A stretch of DNA of 64,000 bases from Solimicrobium silvestre (GTDB lineage: Bacteria; Pseudomonadota; Gammaproteobacteria; Burkholderiales; Burkholderiaceae_D): contig NZ_PUGF01000003.1 in the NCBI RefSeq assembly GCF_002976435.1, positions 1-64,000 on the forward strand. Direction: 5' to 3'. The translations under genes were made by a program, and so were the position numbers. A model generated the notes under the pieces. That model saw only the letters and a program-made list of their open reading frames with translations, was not told the origin of the DNA and did not search any database. Numbering within the stretch: position 1 is the first letter of the stretch; every line of letters begins with the position of its first letter. Shown piece by piece: positions 25,745 to 35,487 of this stretch.

Positions 25745-26989
25745 ATGACCGATCTGTTCTTTGCCGCCGTCCTTGTGTTTGTCTGCGTCCCCACCGCATT
25801 GAGTCGGCTACTGCGCATCGAACGGATATTTCCATTAGTATTTCTACAACTGGTGTTCGGCCTGTTTTTGAGTCAGAGTGGCCTGCTCGGCTGGCTCAAA
25901 ACGCAGCACATCGACTTCCTCAACGGTTCGCTCGGTTTTTCGCTACAGGGATTGGGTTGGCTTGGCGTTGTGATAATGATTGCGCTGGCTGGTGGCGATT
26001 CGATGTCCGGTACGCGCAACAGCAAGGCGTGGTACTTCGTACCCATCAGCGTGGTCGGCTTCAGCGTCACCTGCACTCTTGGCGGCCTAGTCGGCTATCA
26101 TCTGGCCACGCTGTACCCTGGAGTAGTTGGCAGCCAAGCCACGCCGCTGCGCAGCGCGTTTGCGCTAGGCGTGACCTTGTCGGTCACTGCGCTGCCGGTA
26201 CTGATTGCAATTTTACGCGACACTGGACTGGCCGCTAGCACCGTTGGTAAACTGGCGGTCAATTGCGCCATGCTCGACGACATCTGGATGTGGCTCGGCA
26301 TCGCGCTGATCCTTTCGTTCGACTCGACCAACGGCCACGTGGTGAGGATATTCCCGCTGCTGGCCGGCTATCTCGTCCTAATGCTGCTGGTGCTGCGACC
26401 AGTGTTGCGCCACCGGTATGGCTCAAAGTCGGCGACCAGTCTCAATGTAATCTTGGTATTTGTGTCCGTGATCTGTTTCTCCGCAATGCTGACTGATCTG
26501 ATCGGCCTGCACCCCCTGTTCGGTGCTTTCATCGGTGGTGCGATCTTCCCTCAGCAGGTATTGGATCAGTGGCGCGAGTCCTTGACGAGTATATGTCAAG
26601 TATTGCTCCTACCATTCTACTTCATCATGACAGGCATGCGCCTGCAATTCGATATCAGCGACCAAGCTTTCTGGCTCTTGACTACGATCGTCACAGCTAC
26701 AGCGGTGGCGGGGAAATTCATCGGCGTGGCACTGGCGGCGCGCTGCAGCGGTTTGCCGTGGCGCGAATCAAGTATGCTCGGCTGTCTAATGCAGTGCAAG
26801 GGTTTGATGGAACTGATTGCCATCAACATCTTTTTCGATACCAGGCTGATCGGCCCCAAGATTTACTCTGCACTGGCCATGATGGCATTGATCAGCACGC
26901 TACTTACCGTGCCGGCGATGACCATTATCAGTCGCGTGCGCCGAACAGCGACGCCGTGCCCCACCATAGACGCAGCCAAGCAAGTATGA
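25745..26989 (+). CDS. CPA2-type cation/proton antiporter
   Basis: 414 aa with 11-13 hydrophobic segments. It contains the conserved features of the Na+/H+ exchanger domain PF00999, such as GVTLSVTALPVL and LDDIWMWLG (charged pair within a membrane segment), and GAFIGGAIFP. No RCK/TrkA-N domain. The frame is open upstream to 25550, but that overlaps lysE; ATG 25745 starts 32 bp after it. It may exchange ions to support export or survive stress. It is the last intact gene of the accessory block. Confidence 0.85.
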   Translation: MTDLFFAAVLVFVCVPTALSRLLRIERIFPLVFLQLVFGLFLSQSGLLGWLKTQHIDFLNGSLGFSLQGLGWLGVVIMIALAGGDSMSGTRNSKAWYFVPISVVGFSVTCTLGGLVGYHLATLYPGVVGSQATPLRSAFALGVTLSVTALPVLIAILRDTGLAASTVGKLAVNCAMLDDIWMWLGIALILSFDSTNGHVVRIFPLLAGYLVLMLLVLRPVLRHRYGSKSATSLNVILVFVSVICFSAMLTDLIGLHPLFGAFIGGAIFPQQVLDQWRESLTSICQVLLLPFYFIMTGMRLQFDISDQAFWLLTTIVTATAVAGKFIGVALAARCSGLPWRESSMLGCLMQCKGLMELIAINIFFDTRLIGPKIYSALAMMALISTLLTVPAMTIISRVRRTATPCPTIDAAKQV

Positions 26990-27028
26990 TGCCGTCAAGG
27001 ACGCGATGCGCTGATAGCAGATCAAAAA

Positions 27029-27502
27029 ATGGCTGCACTCGGCCTGATGACCGCCTTGATTAGTTGCTGCGTATTCCCTGTGTTTGATGCGGTGTCAGCC
27101 GCGCTGGTAGCGGAGCCCGAAAAACGCATCCGTGCAGGGCTGCATGGCATATTGATCGGAACGGTATTATCCATTTGCTTAATTGCGTTGAACTGAGCCG
27201 GTGTAGTTGAATTAACGGGCGTGTTGGCTGGCATTATTACGACGATGGTTTGTCTGCTGGTATTCTGTAAAGGTCGCATCATCATGCCGCCATGGGCTGC
27301 TATTGCTCCCTATGGGACTTTGTTTGGCTTGGTCTTCATCACTAGCATACTCCTACTGCGTGGCGTCCAGCTCTCAACCGTTGCAATCACAGATGGAGGT
27401 GTGAGCTTCGCACCGTTAACCTCACTAGGAATCGCCCTGGCAGCCACCTTACTCATTTTAATACCTAGAAAATTCAGCACCAAAAATAAACAAACCGATT
27501 AA
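27029..27502 (+). pseudogene. Broken integral membrane protein gene
   Basis: The frame from ATG 27029 encodes hydrophobic segments on both sides of an in-frame TGA at 27194-27196 (context I-A-L-N-*-A-G-V-V-E-L). After it, MLAGIITTMVCLLVFCKG onward gives about three more membrane spans and a lysine-rich tail. There is no ribosome-binding site. It looks like the C-terminal portion of a permease; family not identified. It marks the right edge of the disturbed region. Confidence 0.55.
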
Positions 27503-27665
27503 ATAATACGTGCTCAAAATAAGGGTCAATGAGTTTCATAACCGCTATATGATGATATTTCCTTTACCAATATCTTGACAAATACGCGCATAAAAATTAT
27601 TTAATATCAATTCCAATTAAGCGATCATTTATGCTCCTTTCACCAAATAAAATTCGTGTTGTTTA

Positions 27666-27693
27666 TTGCCTCAAGGGTATTTATTTGAGGCAA
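27666..27693. repeat. 9-bp inverted repeat
   Basis: TTGCCTCAA (27666-27674) and TTGAGGCAA (27685-27693) with a 10-nt loop. No T-run on either strand. It lies about 95 bp ahead of the large GGDEF-EAL gene and could be an operator or a transcript hairpin. The rest of 27503-27787 shows nothing recognisable. Confidence 0.5.
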
Positions 27694-27787
27694 CATTCGT
27701 TTATACTGAATTATTAAAATTTGTAACCACGAACATACTCTAAACCTATTGCATTCCTAACTCGTTAACTTTTATTGCCAAATCTAC

Positions 27788-30700
27788 ATGACAGATCACT
27801 TTTTGGACTTGTTTGCGCTAGATGAAGCCGTAACAGCGCTAGATGTCCACCTATCACGGGTAGACGGTACGCAGCGTATTTTTGCTGTGGTGGCAATGGC
27901 TTGGCAATTACGCCAACGCGATTACAATCGCTCATTACTTTTGGCAAGCGAAGCAGAAACTCTTCTGCAAACCGCCGACATGGATGAAACCGAAAAGACC
28001 CGCTGCAAAGCACGGGTTCGATTAATCCGCGCCGAGTTCAAAACCTTGGGTGCCGATTTGGATGGCGGTGAACACGAGATCAATTTGGCACTGGCGCTAT
28101 TTGAAGCGATCAATGACAAATTAGGGGAAGGTGATTGCCAATGGCTACTCGCTTACATATGGCAAGATCGGGGGCGTTCGCAACACATTGATATTCACCT
28201 GTCGCTGGCCTTACAGCATTACCAACTGGCCAATGATCTCATTCGCGTTGCCGCAACCCAAGCGCGCAGCATGGCACGCGCCGCGTTTAGTGACGCTGCC
28301 GCTACAGCAATTCAATTAACTGAATTATTTCCTGACCCAGTACATCTGCACGACTCGATCCTTACCTGGATATTGACTGCGCGCGCAACGGTTGCCGCAT
28401 TAACTGATGACCCCGGTGCCGCAATCAAACTCGATTTGCAGGCATACCAGGCGGCACTCAACTCGGGGCAAATTCGACATGCGCTGATCTGTGCTGCCAA
28501 TGTGGCCGAAGATTTTTCCACCTTATCCGATCTTGATTCTGCACTCGAATGGGCCGAAAACGCCTTATCGCTAGCACGCACGACCAATTGGCCGTACAAC
28601 AACGGCTTAGGTTTAATGCAGGTTGGCGATGTATTGCGCCGGCTTGAGCGGTTTGATGAAGCGGAAGCTTTCTTGCTCGAAGCAATCAGTCGTTTAGAGA
28701 CAATGCCCAGGTCACGCGGGCATATCAATGCACTCAACCATCTCGGCATGCTGGCACTCGATATGGGTGACTTTGAAAAATCGCTCAGCTGGTTTTTAAA
28801 AATTGAACAAAACATTGAAGCACAGCGCGACCGGGATCAGTTAATCATCATGACACGCGGGCAAGCCACAGCCTTGTTGCGACTTGGGCGTAAAGACGAA
28901 GCCGCGGTGAAAGCCGCAGAAGCACTTGAGCTAGCCAATGCACAAGGCAGCGCGGATGAGCAAATCAAATCATTGCGGGTACTGGCAGAATTACATAGCA
29001 ACTCAAATGGTGTTAAATCAAAAAATATGGCGCAACCAAGTGCTGCGCTACATTATCTTGATCAGGCAGTAAAAATTGCCAAAACCATTAGCGGCTATAA
29101 GGTTTCTTCTGATTTATTAAATCAAATTGCCAATGAATATGCCACCAACGGCGATTTTCGATCTGCCTATGAGGCAGGATTAGCGGCAACTGCAGCACGT
29201 AATAATTCGCGGCTTTCAGAAGCACAAAATCGTGCCATCGCGATTCAGGTACGACGCGAAATGGACCGCACACGTGCCGAAACGGAACAACATATTAAAC
29301 TGGCGGCGGCCTTACAAAACACCAATTCAACCTTAGAAACCTTGGGCCTGATCGGGCGCAAAATTACGGCTAGTCTGAATTCACAAGAGGTACTAGAAGC
29401 ACTGCACCACCATGCGGATGATTTATTAGATACATGGTCCTTCATCATCTACTTGTTCAATGAAGATAAATCAAAACTGCAGGTCGCTTTTGCCGTTGAA
29501 ACAGGCTTAACCAAACCTTTCCCTTTTTATGAAGTGTCGGTTGATAACCCGACTTCGCTGTCAGCACGTTGCGCCCGTGAACAGCATGAAATAGTGATTA
29601 ACTCCGCACTTGATCAAAGCTCACACAGCATCATTCCGGGAACACAAAAAGCCACTAGCTTATTATTTGCGCCGCTCATGGTTGGTCAGCGGATGTTGGG
29701 CGTTATGTCGATTCAGTCGCCTAATGAACATGCTTATGGTGAACGCGAATGTTCGATTTTCCGCACCTTGTGCGCTTATGGTGCGATTGCGCTGGATAAC
29801 GCCGCGGCGTATAGCGCAGTTGATGCGGCACGGGAACGCTCGCTGATTCACGAGCAGGAATTACGCATCGCAGCAATTGCGTTTGAATCGCATGAAGGCA
29901 TGTTTATTACCGATGCCAAACAAAAGATTTTAAGAATCAATAGCGCGTTTTCAAACATTACCGGCTATTCATCGGAAGAGATGCTTTTGCAATCTCCCAG
30001 CATGTTTAAATCGCCGCAACACGATGATGATTTTTACCGGATGGTGATGCAAACCGTTAAGGACACTGAAACTTGGCAAGGTGAAGTTTGGACGCAGCGT
30101 AAAAACGGCGAAGATTTTCCACTCTGGCTTACCGTCACAGCGGTGCGTACTTTTGAAAATGTGATCACCAATTATATTTTCTCCCTGGTCGACATTACCG
30201 ATCGCAAATTAGCTGAAGATGAAATCCGCAGCCTCGCCTTCTACGACTCACTGACCAAACTACCAAACCGACGGCTATTAACAGAGCGCCTGAAACATGC
30301 GTTGGCAACCAGTTCACGCACAAAAAAAGAAGGCGCATTATTATTTATTGACTTAGACAACTTCAAAAAACTCAATGACACACGCGGTCATGATGTCGGC
30401 GATTTATTGCTTGAATTAGTCGGGCAGCGTTTATCGCTTTGTCTGCGTGAGGGAGATACCGCGGCGCGCTTAGGCGGCGATGAATTCGTGGTGCTGCTTG
30501 AAGAATTAAACGAAGATGCAAGTCACGCAGCAGACTTGGCTGAACTGGTTGCACTGAAAATACAATCGGAACTGAATCAGCCGTATTTATTAAAAGGGAA
30601 AACCCATCACATCTCGCCCAGTATCGGCGTCACGTTATTCCAGTCACATGATGTGAATGTGGATGACCTTCTTAAACACGCCGACCTTGCTATGTACCAG

Positions 30701-31540
30701 GCTAAAGATGCGGGCCGCAATACCATTCGGTTCTTTGATCCTGAAATGCAAAAAGCCGTCGACAGGCATGCTGCATTAGAAGCGGATTTACGTCAGGCGT
30801 TAGAAAGCCAGCAATTTGTACTGCATTACCAAATTCAAATGGATAGCAATGATCAGATCATCGGTGCAGAAGCGCTGATCCGTTGGAATCATCCGGAACG
30901 CGGCATGGTGTCGCCATCTGAATTTATTTCGGTAGCGGAAGAAAATGGGCTCATTTTACCGCTCGGCGATTGGATATTAGATACCGCCTGCAAACAATTA
31001 CATATCTGGTCGTTACACCCGGACACTGCGCATTTGTCGTTGGCGGTCAATATTAGTGCACGCCAATTCCATGATGCGCATTTTGTTAACAACGTCATGA
31101 CGGCTCTCCGAAGCAATAACGCGGATCCCTACAAACTAAAAATCGAACTGACAGAAAGTTTATTGCTGAAAGATATCGACGCCGTTATTAGCAAAATGCG
31201 TGAGTTGATGCTGAATGGCGTGCGTTTTTCATTAGATGATTTTGGGACTGGATACTCGTCGCTTGCCTACTTAAAACGTTTGCCGCTTGAGCAGTTAAAA
31301 ATTGATCAAACTTTTGTGCGTGATATTTTTATTGATAGTAATGACTTAGCTATCGTGCGTGCCATCGTTACTCTTGGTTTGAGTATGGGGCTGGGGATTA
31401 TTGCTGAAGGCGTGGAGACTGCGGAGCAACGTGAATTCTTGCAGTCTTGTGGATGTAGTATGTTTCAGGGGTATTTATTTGGTAGACCAACGCCTGTGGA
31501 ATTGCTTAATTTTAATAAGAAAGTTTTGGTGCATTCGTAA
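27788..31540 (+). CDS. TPR-GAF-PAS-GGDEF-EAL c-di-GMP signalling protein
   Basis: 1250 aa, apparently cytoplasmic (no signal peptide or clear membrane span). Helical TPR-like repeats fill residues ~1-480 and a coiled segment ~480-520. GAF is at ~520-680, PAS with PAC at ~690-810 (ITGYSSEEML), GGDEF at ~820-985 with intact ARLGGDEF (~895), and EAL at ~1000-1245 with EALIRW (~1027), FSLDDFGTGYSSL and GIIAEGVE. Both catalytic motifs look intact, so it could be bifunctional. The TPR front end suggests control by a protein partner. Confidence 0.93.
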   Translation: MTDHFLDLFALDEAVTALDVHLSRVDGTQRIFAVVAMAWQLRQRDYNRSLLLASEAETLLQTADMDETEKTRCKARVRLIRAEFKTLGADLDGGEHEINLALALFEAINDKLGEGDCQWLLAYIWQDRGRSQHIDIHLSLALQHYQLANDLIRVAATQARSMARAAFSDAAATAIQLTELFPDPVHLHDSILTWILTARATVAALTDDPGAAIKLDLQAYQAALNSGQIRHALICAANVAEDFSTLSDLDSALEWAENALSLARTTNWPYNNGLGLMQVGDVLRRLERFDEAEAFLLEAISRLETMPRSRGHINALNHLGMLALDMGDFEKSLSWFLKIEQNIEAQRDRDQLIIMTRGQATALLRLGRKDEAAVKAAEALELANAQGSADEQIKSLRVLAELHSNSNGVKSKNMAQPSAALHYLDQAVKIAKTISGYKVSSDLLNQIANEYATNGDFRSAYEAGLAATAARNNSRLSEAQNRAIAIQVRREMDRTRAETEQHIKLAAALQNTNSTLETLGLIGRKITASLNSQEVLEALHHHADDLLDTWSFIIYLFNEDKSKLQVAFAVETGLTKPFPFYEVSVDNPTSLSARCAREQHEIVINSALDQSSHSIIPGTQKATSLLFAPLMVGQRMLGVMSIQSPNEHAYGERECSIFRTLCAYGAIALDNAAAYSAVDAARERSLIHEQELRIAAIAFESHEGMFITDAKQKILRINSAFSNITGYSSEEMLLQSPSMFKSPQHDDDFYRMVMQTVKDTETWQGEVWTQRKNGEDFPLWLTVTAVRTFENVITNYIFSLVDITDRKLAEDEIRSLAFYDSLTKLPNRRLLTERLKHALATSSRTKKEGALLFIDLDNFKKLNDTRGHDVGDLLLELVGQRLSLCLREGDTAARLGGDEFVVLLEELNEDASHAADLAELVALKIQSELNQPYLLKGKTHHISPSIGVTLFQSHDVNVDDLLKHADLAMYQAKDAGRNTIRFFDPEMQKAVDRHAALEADLRQALESQQFVLHYQIQMDSNDQIIGAEALIRWNHPERGMVSPSEFISVAEENGLILPLGDWILDTACKQLHIWSLHPDTAHLSLAVNISARQFHDAHFVNNVMTALRSNNADPYKLKIELTESLLLKDIDAVISKMRELMLNGVRFSLDDFGTGYSSLAYLKRLPLEQLKIDQTFVRDIFIDSNDLAIVRAIVTLGLSMGLGIIAEGVETAEQREFLQSCGCSMFQGYLFGRPTPVELLNFNKKVLVHS

Positions 31541-31687
31541 AAATTCTAGACCGACTAGAACATCCCCATATAAAAATAATGACCTAGAAAAATCTTACAT
31601 TTCATTACGTTTTCTCAGAATAGTTTCATGTGAAAATCAGCTAAAAATTGCTTTTAATTCACAGTTACCCTATACGGAGCGACCAGT

Positions 31688-32785
31688 ATGAAACGTCGAT
31701 TCAATCAAATTACATTATCCCGTTTTACTTTAATTTTCCTAATCACCATCAACCTTGTCGCTTGCGGTGGAAGCTCTTCTCCGAGCAGTACTAGTGCAGG
31801 AAGTACGGGTACTGGTAGTAGCGGCACGGGCTCAACCAGCTCAAGCTCATCGTCATCCTTGGTTTATGCCAATTTGCAACAGGCCAGTTTAGGCGTAGGT
31901 GCTAGCTTGAACGGTGCCGTTCCATTTCCTGCCGATAATGCATGGAACACGAATATTTCCGGCGCACCAGTCGATCCGAATTCGGATGCACTTATCGCCA
32001 GCATTGGCATTAACACCGGCTTGCACCCAAATTTCGGATCGGCGTTGTGGGATGGCGCACCAAATGGCATTCCCTATGTGGTGGTGAGTTCTAGCCAGGC
32101 ATTGGTTCCGGTTAACTTCGCGGCGTACCCAACCGAGAGCGATCCGGGTCCTTATCCGATTCCAGCCAACGCGCCAATCGAAGGTCAACTTGTGAGTGGC
32201 GCAGCCTTTGGCGGTGATCGACATGTGCTGGTTGTCGATCGCGATACCAATCGCTTGTATGAAACATATAATTCGTACCCAAATACCAACGGTAGCTGGA
32301 CTGCCGATAGCGGCGCGATTTTTCATCTTGATTCCGATAATGTGCGTCCCACTGCCGCGCTCGGCTGGACCAGCGCAGACGCGGCAGGTTTGCCGATTTT
32401 CCCTGGATTGGCACGCTACGATGAAGTGGGTGCCGGTTTAATTGCCCACGCGTTGCGGTTTACTGTCGCCAACTCGCGGCAAGCCTATGTACCGCCTGCC
32501 AATCATTGGGCCTCCAGTAGTACCAATCCCAATTTACCGCCGATGGGGATGCGGGTCCGCCTCAAAGCGTCGTATGTCATTCCAAGCAGTTTCAGCAAAG
32601 ATAGCCAAGTGATACTGCAGGCGCTCAAGACTTACGGTTTGATCGTTGCCGACAACGGCTCGAATTGGTATATAACTGGCGCGCCCGACGCCCGCTGGAA
32701 TGACAGCGCGTTGGTGAGTGAGTTGGGCAGTGTCCTCGGCTCAAACTTTGAAGTAGTACAAATGACTGGGTTAGTGACTCCGTAG
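31688..32785 (+). CDS. Lipoprotein of unknown function
   Basis: 365 aa with GGAG upstream. Residues ~12-25 are hydrophobic and end in the lipobox L-V-A-C (Cys ~26). A low-complexity Ser/Gly/Thr linker (~27-58) follows. The rest is a globular domain with FPADNAWNTNISGAPVDPNS, LHPNFGS and GAAFGGDRHVLVVDRD, and aromatic/Asp-rich segments suggesting an extracellular enzyme or binding domain. I recognise the domain type from other bacteria but cannot name a function. Probably monocistronic. Confidence 0.8.
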   Translation: MKRRFNQITLSRFTLIFLITINLVACGGSSSPSSTSAGSTGTGSSGTGSTSSSSSSSLVYANLQQASLGVGASLNGAVPFPADNAWNTNISGAPVDPNSDALIASIGINTGLHPNFGSALWDGAPNGIPYVVVSSSQALVPVNFAAYPTESDPGPYPIPANAPIEGQLVSGAAFGGDRHVLVVDRDTNRLYETYNSYPNTNGSWTADSGAIFHLDSDNVRPTAALGWTSADAAGLPIFPGLARYDEVGAGLIAHALRFTVANSRQAYVPPANHWASSSTNPNLPPMGMRVRLKASYVIPSSFSKDSQVILQALKTYGLIVADNGSNWYITGAPDARWNDSALVSELGSVLGSNFEVVQMTGLVTP

Positions 32786-32913
32786 TAAATTAATTCAACA
32801 GTGGCGCATTGCATGCGTAAATATAGCTTTACTTATTATTTTGTGGCAGCATACCAATTAGTTTCCCCCTGTTAAGCTATTTCATTTCAATCGCTATTTA
32901 AAGGAGGTTTCAA

Positions 32914-33285
32914 ATGAGCAATCAACTTGTCTGGGTTGACATACCTGTCACAGACCTTGACCGAGCAATAAAATTCTACTCAGCGGTACTTGGTAGCCCA
33001 GTAAGCAAAGAGGGCGGCCCAGGTTTTATATTTGGGTTATTTCCTCACTCCGACAACGATGTGGGAGGCTGCCTGTATGTACCTGATGCAGACAATGCAC
33101 CGTCCAAGGTTGGCCCGCTTATCTACCTGAATGCCGAAGGGCGCTTGATTGACGCCGTTAAAGCTGTCGCGGCAACGGGAGGTAAAATAATTCAGGACAC
33201 ACACCAAATCGGCCCCTACGGTTTTCGCGCTGTCGTACTCGACACGGAAGGCAACAGAATTGCGCTACATGCACCAACCGCCTGA
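32914..33285 (+). CDS. VOC-family (glyoxalase-like) protein
   Basis: 123 aa with a near-perfect ribosome-binding site (AAAGGAGG). Two beta-alpha-beta-beta-beta units of the vicinal-oxygen-chelate fold are present: WVDIPVTDLDRAIKFYSAVLG at the start and GPYGFRAVVLDTEGNRIALH at the end. A metal-binding Glu is present, but the His pattern is incomplete. Relatives are usually annotated as glyoxalase/bleomycin-resistance or sensor-like proteins; the substrate is unknown. Confidence 0.85.
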   Translation: MSNQLVWVDIPVTDLDRAIKFYSAVLGSPVSKEGGPGFIFGLFPHSDNDVGGCLYVPDADNAPSKVGPLIYLNAEGRLIDAVKAVAATGGKIIQDTHQIGPYGFRAVVLDTEGNRIALHAPTA

Positions 33286-33367
33286 CAAGTTGCATTTGGA
33301 TCGACATCTACTATCTTAACTATATGTGGTGCAAGTAATCGGTGCGCTTTATAGTCCCAGGAACTCA

Positions 33368-34138
33368 ATGATGTCTCAGATTTTAAACGTAGTAAAAATA
33401 TGCATTATATGTACTGTTTTTTCTGCCTTGCCTGCACAGGCTGAAGAGCTAGTCGTGTACGGCGGTGAAGCATTCCAGCCGCTGATTTATTTAGATAGTG
33501 AACAAGCGGCTGGCATCTTCCCCGCGTTATTTCAACGCTTATCCAAAAGCACGGGCGACACCTATAAACTTGTGTTGTTACCCTGGAAACGGGCCATTAG
33601 TGAGTCGGCCGCAGGAAAAGGTGGTATCACCAGTTTTACCTGGACTGAAGAGCGCGCAAAACTCTATGATTTTTCAGAGCCTGTGTATAGAAATACGATT
33701 GAATTAACCGTACTAAAAAACAAAGCTTTTAAGTTCAATCAGCTGACTGATTTGACAGGTAAAATTATTGGCATACCACTTGGCTCAAGCTTTGGTGATG
33801 CCTTTGATAAAGCGGTTGCAGATAACCTGATTACCTCGGACACGGACCCCAGTCAGGTGTCGCGTTTGAGGAAATTACTAATAGGTAGAATTGATGTTGC
33901 CATCATCGGTGAAAGAGCTTTAGAGCAAGCGATCCGATCCGATCCTGTGCTACTTGCCAATCAAAATAAATTCACCGTCCTACCTGTTCCATTGACACAA
34001 GACTGGCTATACTTAGCCTTCCCAAAAACTATGCACAAACTGCCTGCACTGCAACGCTTTAATCAGGCATTAATCGCTCTAAAAAAAACCAAAGAATATC
34101 AACAGATTATTGACGATAATTCTTTTCACTCGCATTAA
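33368..34138 (+). CDS. Periplasmic solute-binding protein (SBP_bac_3 family)
   Basis: 256 aa from ATG 33368, with AGGA upstream. The signal peptide (residues ~8-26) ends LPAQAEE. The body has the two-lobe layout of family-3 solute-binding proteins, e.g. KRAISESAAGKGGITSFTWTEER... and the hinge LTDLTGKIIGIPLGSSFGD. No ABC permease or ATPase genes are near, so it may serve a distant transporter or act as a signal-sensing protein. First gene of a three-gene cassette (25-bp gap to the next). Confidence 0.85.
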   Translation: MMSQILNVVKICIICTVFSALPAQAEELVVYGGEAFQPLIYLDSEQAAGIFPALFQRLSKSTGDTYKLVLLPWKRAISESAAGKGGITSFTWTEERAKLYDFSEPVYRNTIELTVLKNKAFKFNQLTDLTGKIIGIPLGSSFGDAFDKAVADNLITSDTDPSQVSRLRKLLIGRIDVAIIGERALEQAIRSDPVLLANQNKFTVLPVPLTQDWLYLAFPKTMHKLPALQRFNQALIALKKTKEYQQIIDDNSFHSH

Positions 34139-34162
34139 AACCTGGACAGCGGAGAGTGCACC

Positions 34163-34672
34163 GTGAGTATAGTAAGTAAGCCAGCAAATTCCATGAATTC
34201 TGAAGGTGTTTTTGAACCTTTTCCAATCGCGGACGTACCTTGGGAAGAGTTCGCAAAAGGCCAACGCTTTGGCATGCGCTTCCAGCATTTGAGTTCTTAT
34301 GGTGGTGCGACCCAAATCGGTGTTGCGAATGAAGTTTTACTGCCCGGAAAACAAGCCAATCCCGCGCACTATCATATGCTGGAAGAAGAGCACGTTTTCA
34401 TACTCGAAGGCGCGCTTACACTACGTCTTGGGGATAAAGCCTACATCATGTCAGCAGGCCAATATGTGTGCTTCCCTGCCGGCCAAAAGCAAGGTCATGC
34501 ACTGTTTAATCATACCGACGTAGCTTGCCGGTACCTCATCATCGGCAATACCCAAGCTAACGATGTGGCTGTGCACACTGAGACGGGTAGAGTGGCTGTG
34601 AAACTAATGGGAGTGGGGTATTCCGGGACTGCGACGATGGACTATTGGGATAGTATGAATATCGATGAGTGA
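34163..34672 (+). CDS. Cupin-domain protein
   Basis: 169 aa, GTG start with GGAGAG upstream. A single cupin: motif 1 N-P-A-H-Y-H-M-L-E-E-E-H-V-F-I-L-E-G (~residues 69-86), with His, His, Glu and His metal ligands, and motif 2 F-P-A-G-Q-K-Q-G-H-A. The family often groups as uncharacterised dioxygenase-like or regulatory cupins. It sits between two solute-binding protein genes, which hints at handling of the same ligand. Confidence 0.82.
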   Translation: MSIVSKPANSMNSEGVFEPFPIADVPWEEFAKGQRFGMRFQHLSSYGGATQIGVANEVLLPGKQANPAHYHMLEEEHVFILEGALTLRLGDKAYIMSAGQYVCFPAGQKQGHALFNHTDVACRYLIIGNTQANDVAVHTETGRVAVKLMGVGYSGTATMDYWDSMNIDE

Positions 34673-34688
34673 ATTACGGGGCATGACA

Positions 34689-35414
34689 ATGAGAAACAAA
34701 CAACTACTAGTGCTATTGCCAGTGCTGTTTTGTGCTCAAGTTCTTGCTGCACAACCTGCTATTGTATTTGCAGCCTCAACGGACAACGCAATGCCTTTGG
34801 CGGAATTTCATAACAATGCACTCGACTCTGGAATACTGAAGGAGTTAGGTGAAGCAATCGGCCATGAACTCCATCTGGCAACGCTCTTTATCTCATTACC
34901 ACGCAATCGTCTTGAGGCCGCATTGATCTCAGGAGAAGTGGACGGAGCCTGCTACATTCGCCCGGAATGGGTTGAGGCGCAATTAAACTGGAGTCAGCCC
35001 TTAATTCCGAATGAAAATTTACTGGCAACCAACCCAACATTACCGCAAACAATGGCGTTAAAGGATGTCTCGGGTAAAACGCTCGGACTGGTCGTAGGTT
35101 ATAAATATCCAGAACTGGATGCAGCTCTAGGCTCAAACTATCGACGTGACGATGCTCCCGACATGCTTCATGTTATTAAGAAGCTGTTGATAGGTCGTGA
35201 ACTCTATGCCGTTGTTGATCGCTTGAGCTTTGAGTACCAAATCACCAAGTATCCCCAACTAAAACAGTTTTCAACCTTAACCATCTCAACATTTCATACC
35301 CCTTGCGGATTTTCGTTAGCCAGCAAAATTCCATTTACCGAAATAGACAATGCAATTAACAAGTTGATACTGGATGGAACCATCGATCACATCCTGACAC
35401 GCTATCGCCAATAG
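34689..35414 (+). CDS. Periplasmic solute-binding protein (SBP_bac_3-like)
   Basis: 241 aa from ATG 34689, with GGGG 7 nt upstream; 34665 and 34683 are in-frame alternatives, 34665 overlapping the cupin gene. The signal peptide MRNKQLLVLLPVLFCAQVLAAQ is cleaved near residue 21. The body contains LISGEVDGACYIRPEW and LKDVSGKTLGLVVGYKYPEL, typical of family-3 binding proteins. Two cysteines. Again no transporter genes adjoin. Confidence 0.82.
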   Translation: MRNKQLLVLLPVLFCAQVLAAQPAIVFAASTDNAMPLAEFHNNALDSGILKELGEAIGHELHLATLFISLPRNRLEAALISGEVDGACYIRPEWVEAQLNWSQPLIPNENLLATNPTLPQTMALKDVSGKTLGLVVGYKYPELDAALGSNYRRDDAPDMLHVIKKLLIGRELYAVVDRLSFEYQITKYPQLKQFSTLTISTFHTPCGFSLASKIPFTEIDNAINKLILDGTIDHILTRYRQ

Positions 35415-35487
35415 GATCAAAACGCAAAAACGGCATCAACAAATTTACTTCTAATTACGTCCTCAACACCGCAAACCAATATAAACA

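Noticed and set aside
26569-27063. Long plus-frame ORF overlapping the antiporter gene
   Set aside because: A shadow frame of the CPA2 gene with low hydrophobicity and no homology pattern.
22329-27502. Genetic-code change (TGA read as Trp) for the organism
   Set aside because: Housekeeping genes here end normally at TGA (for example minus-strand and ATGA-overlap genes) and contain no internal TGA; local decay explains the data better.
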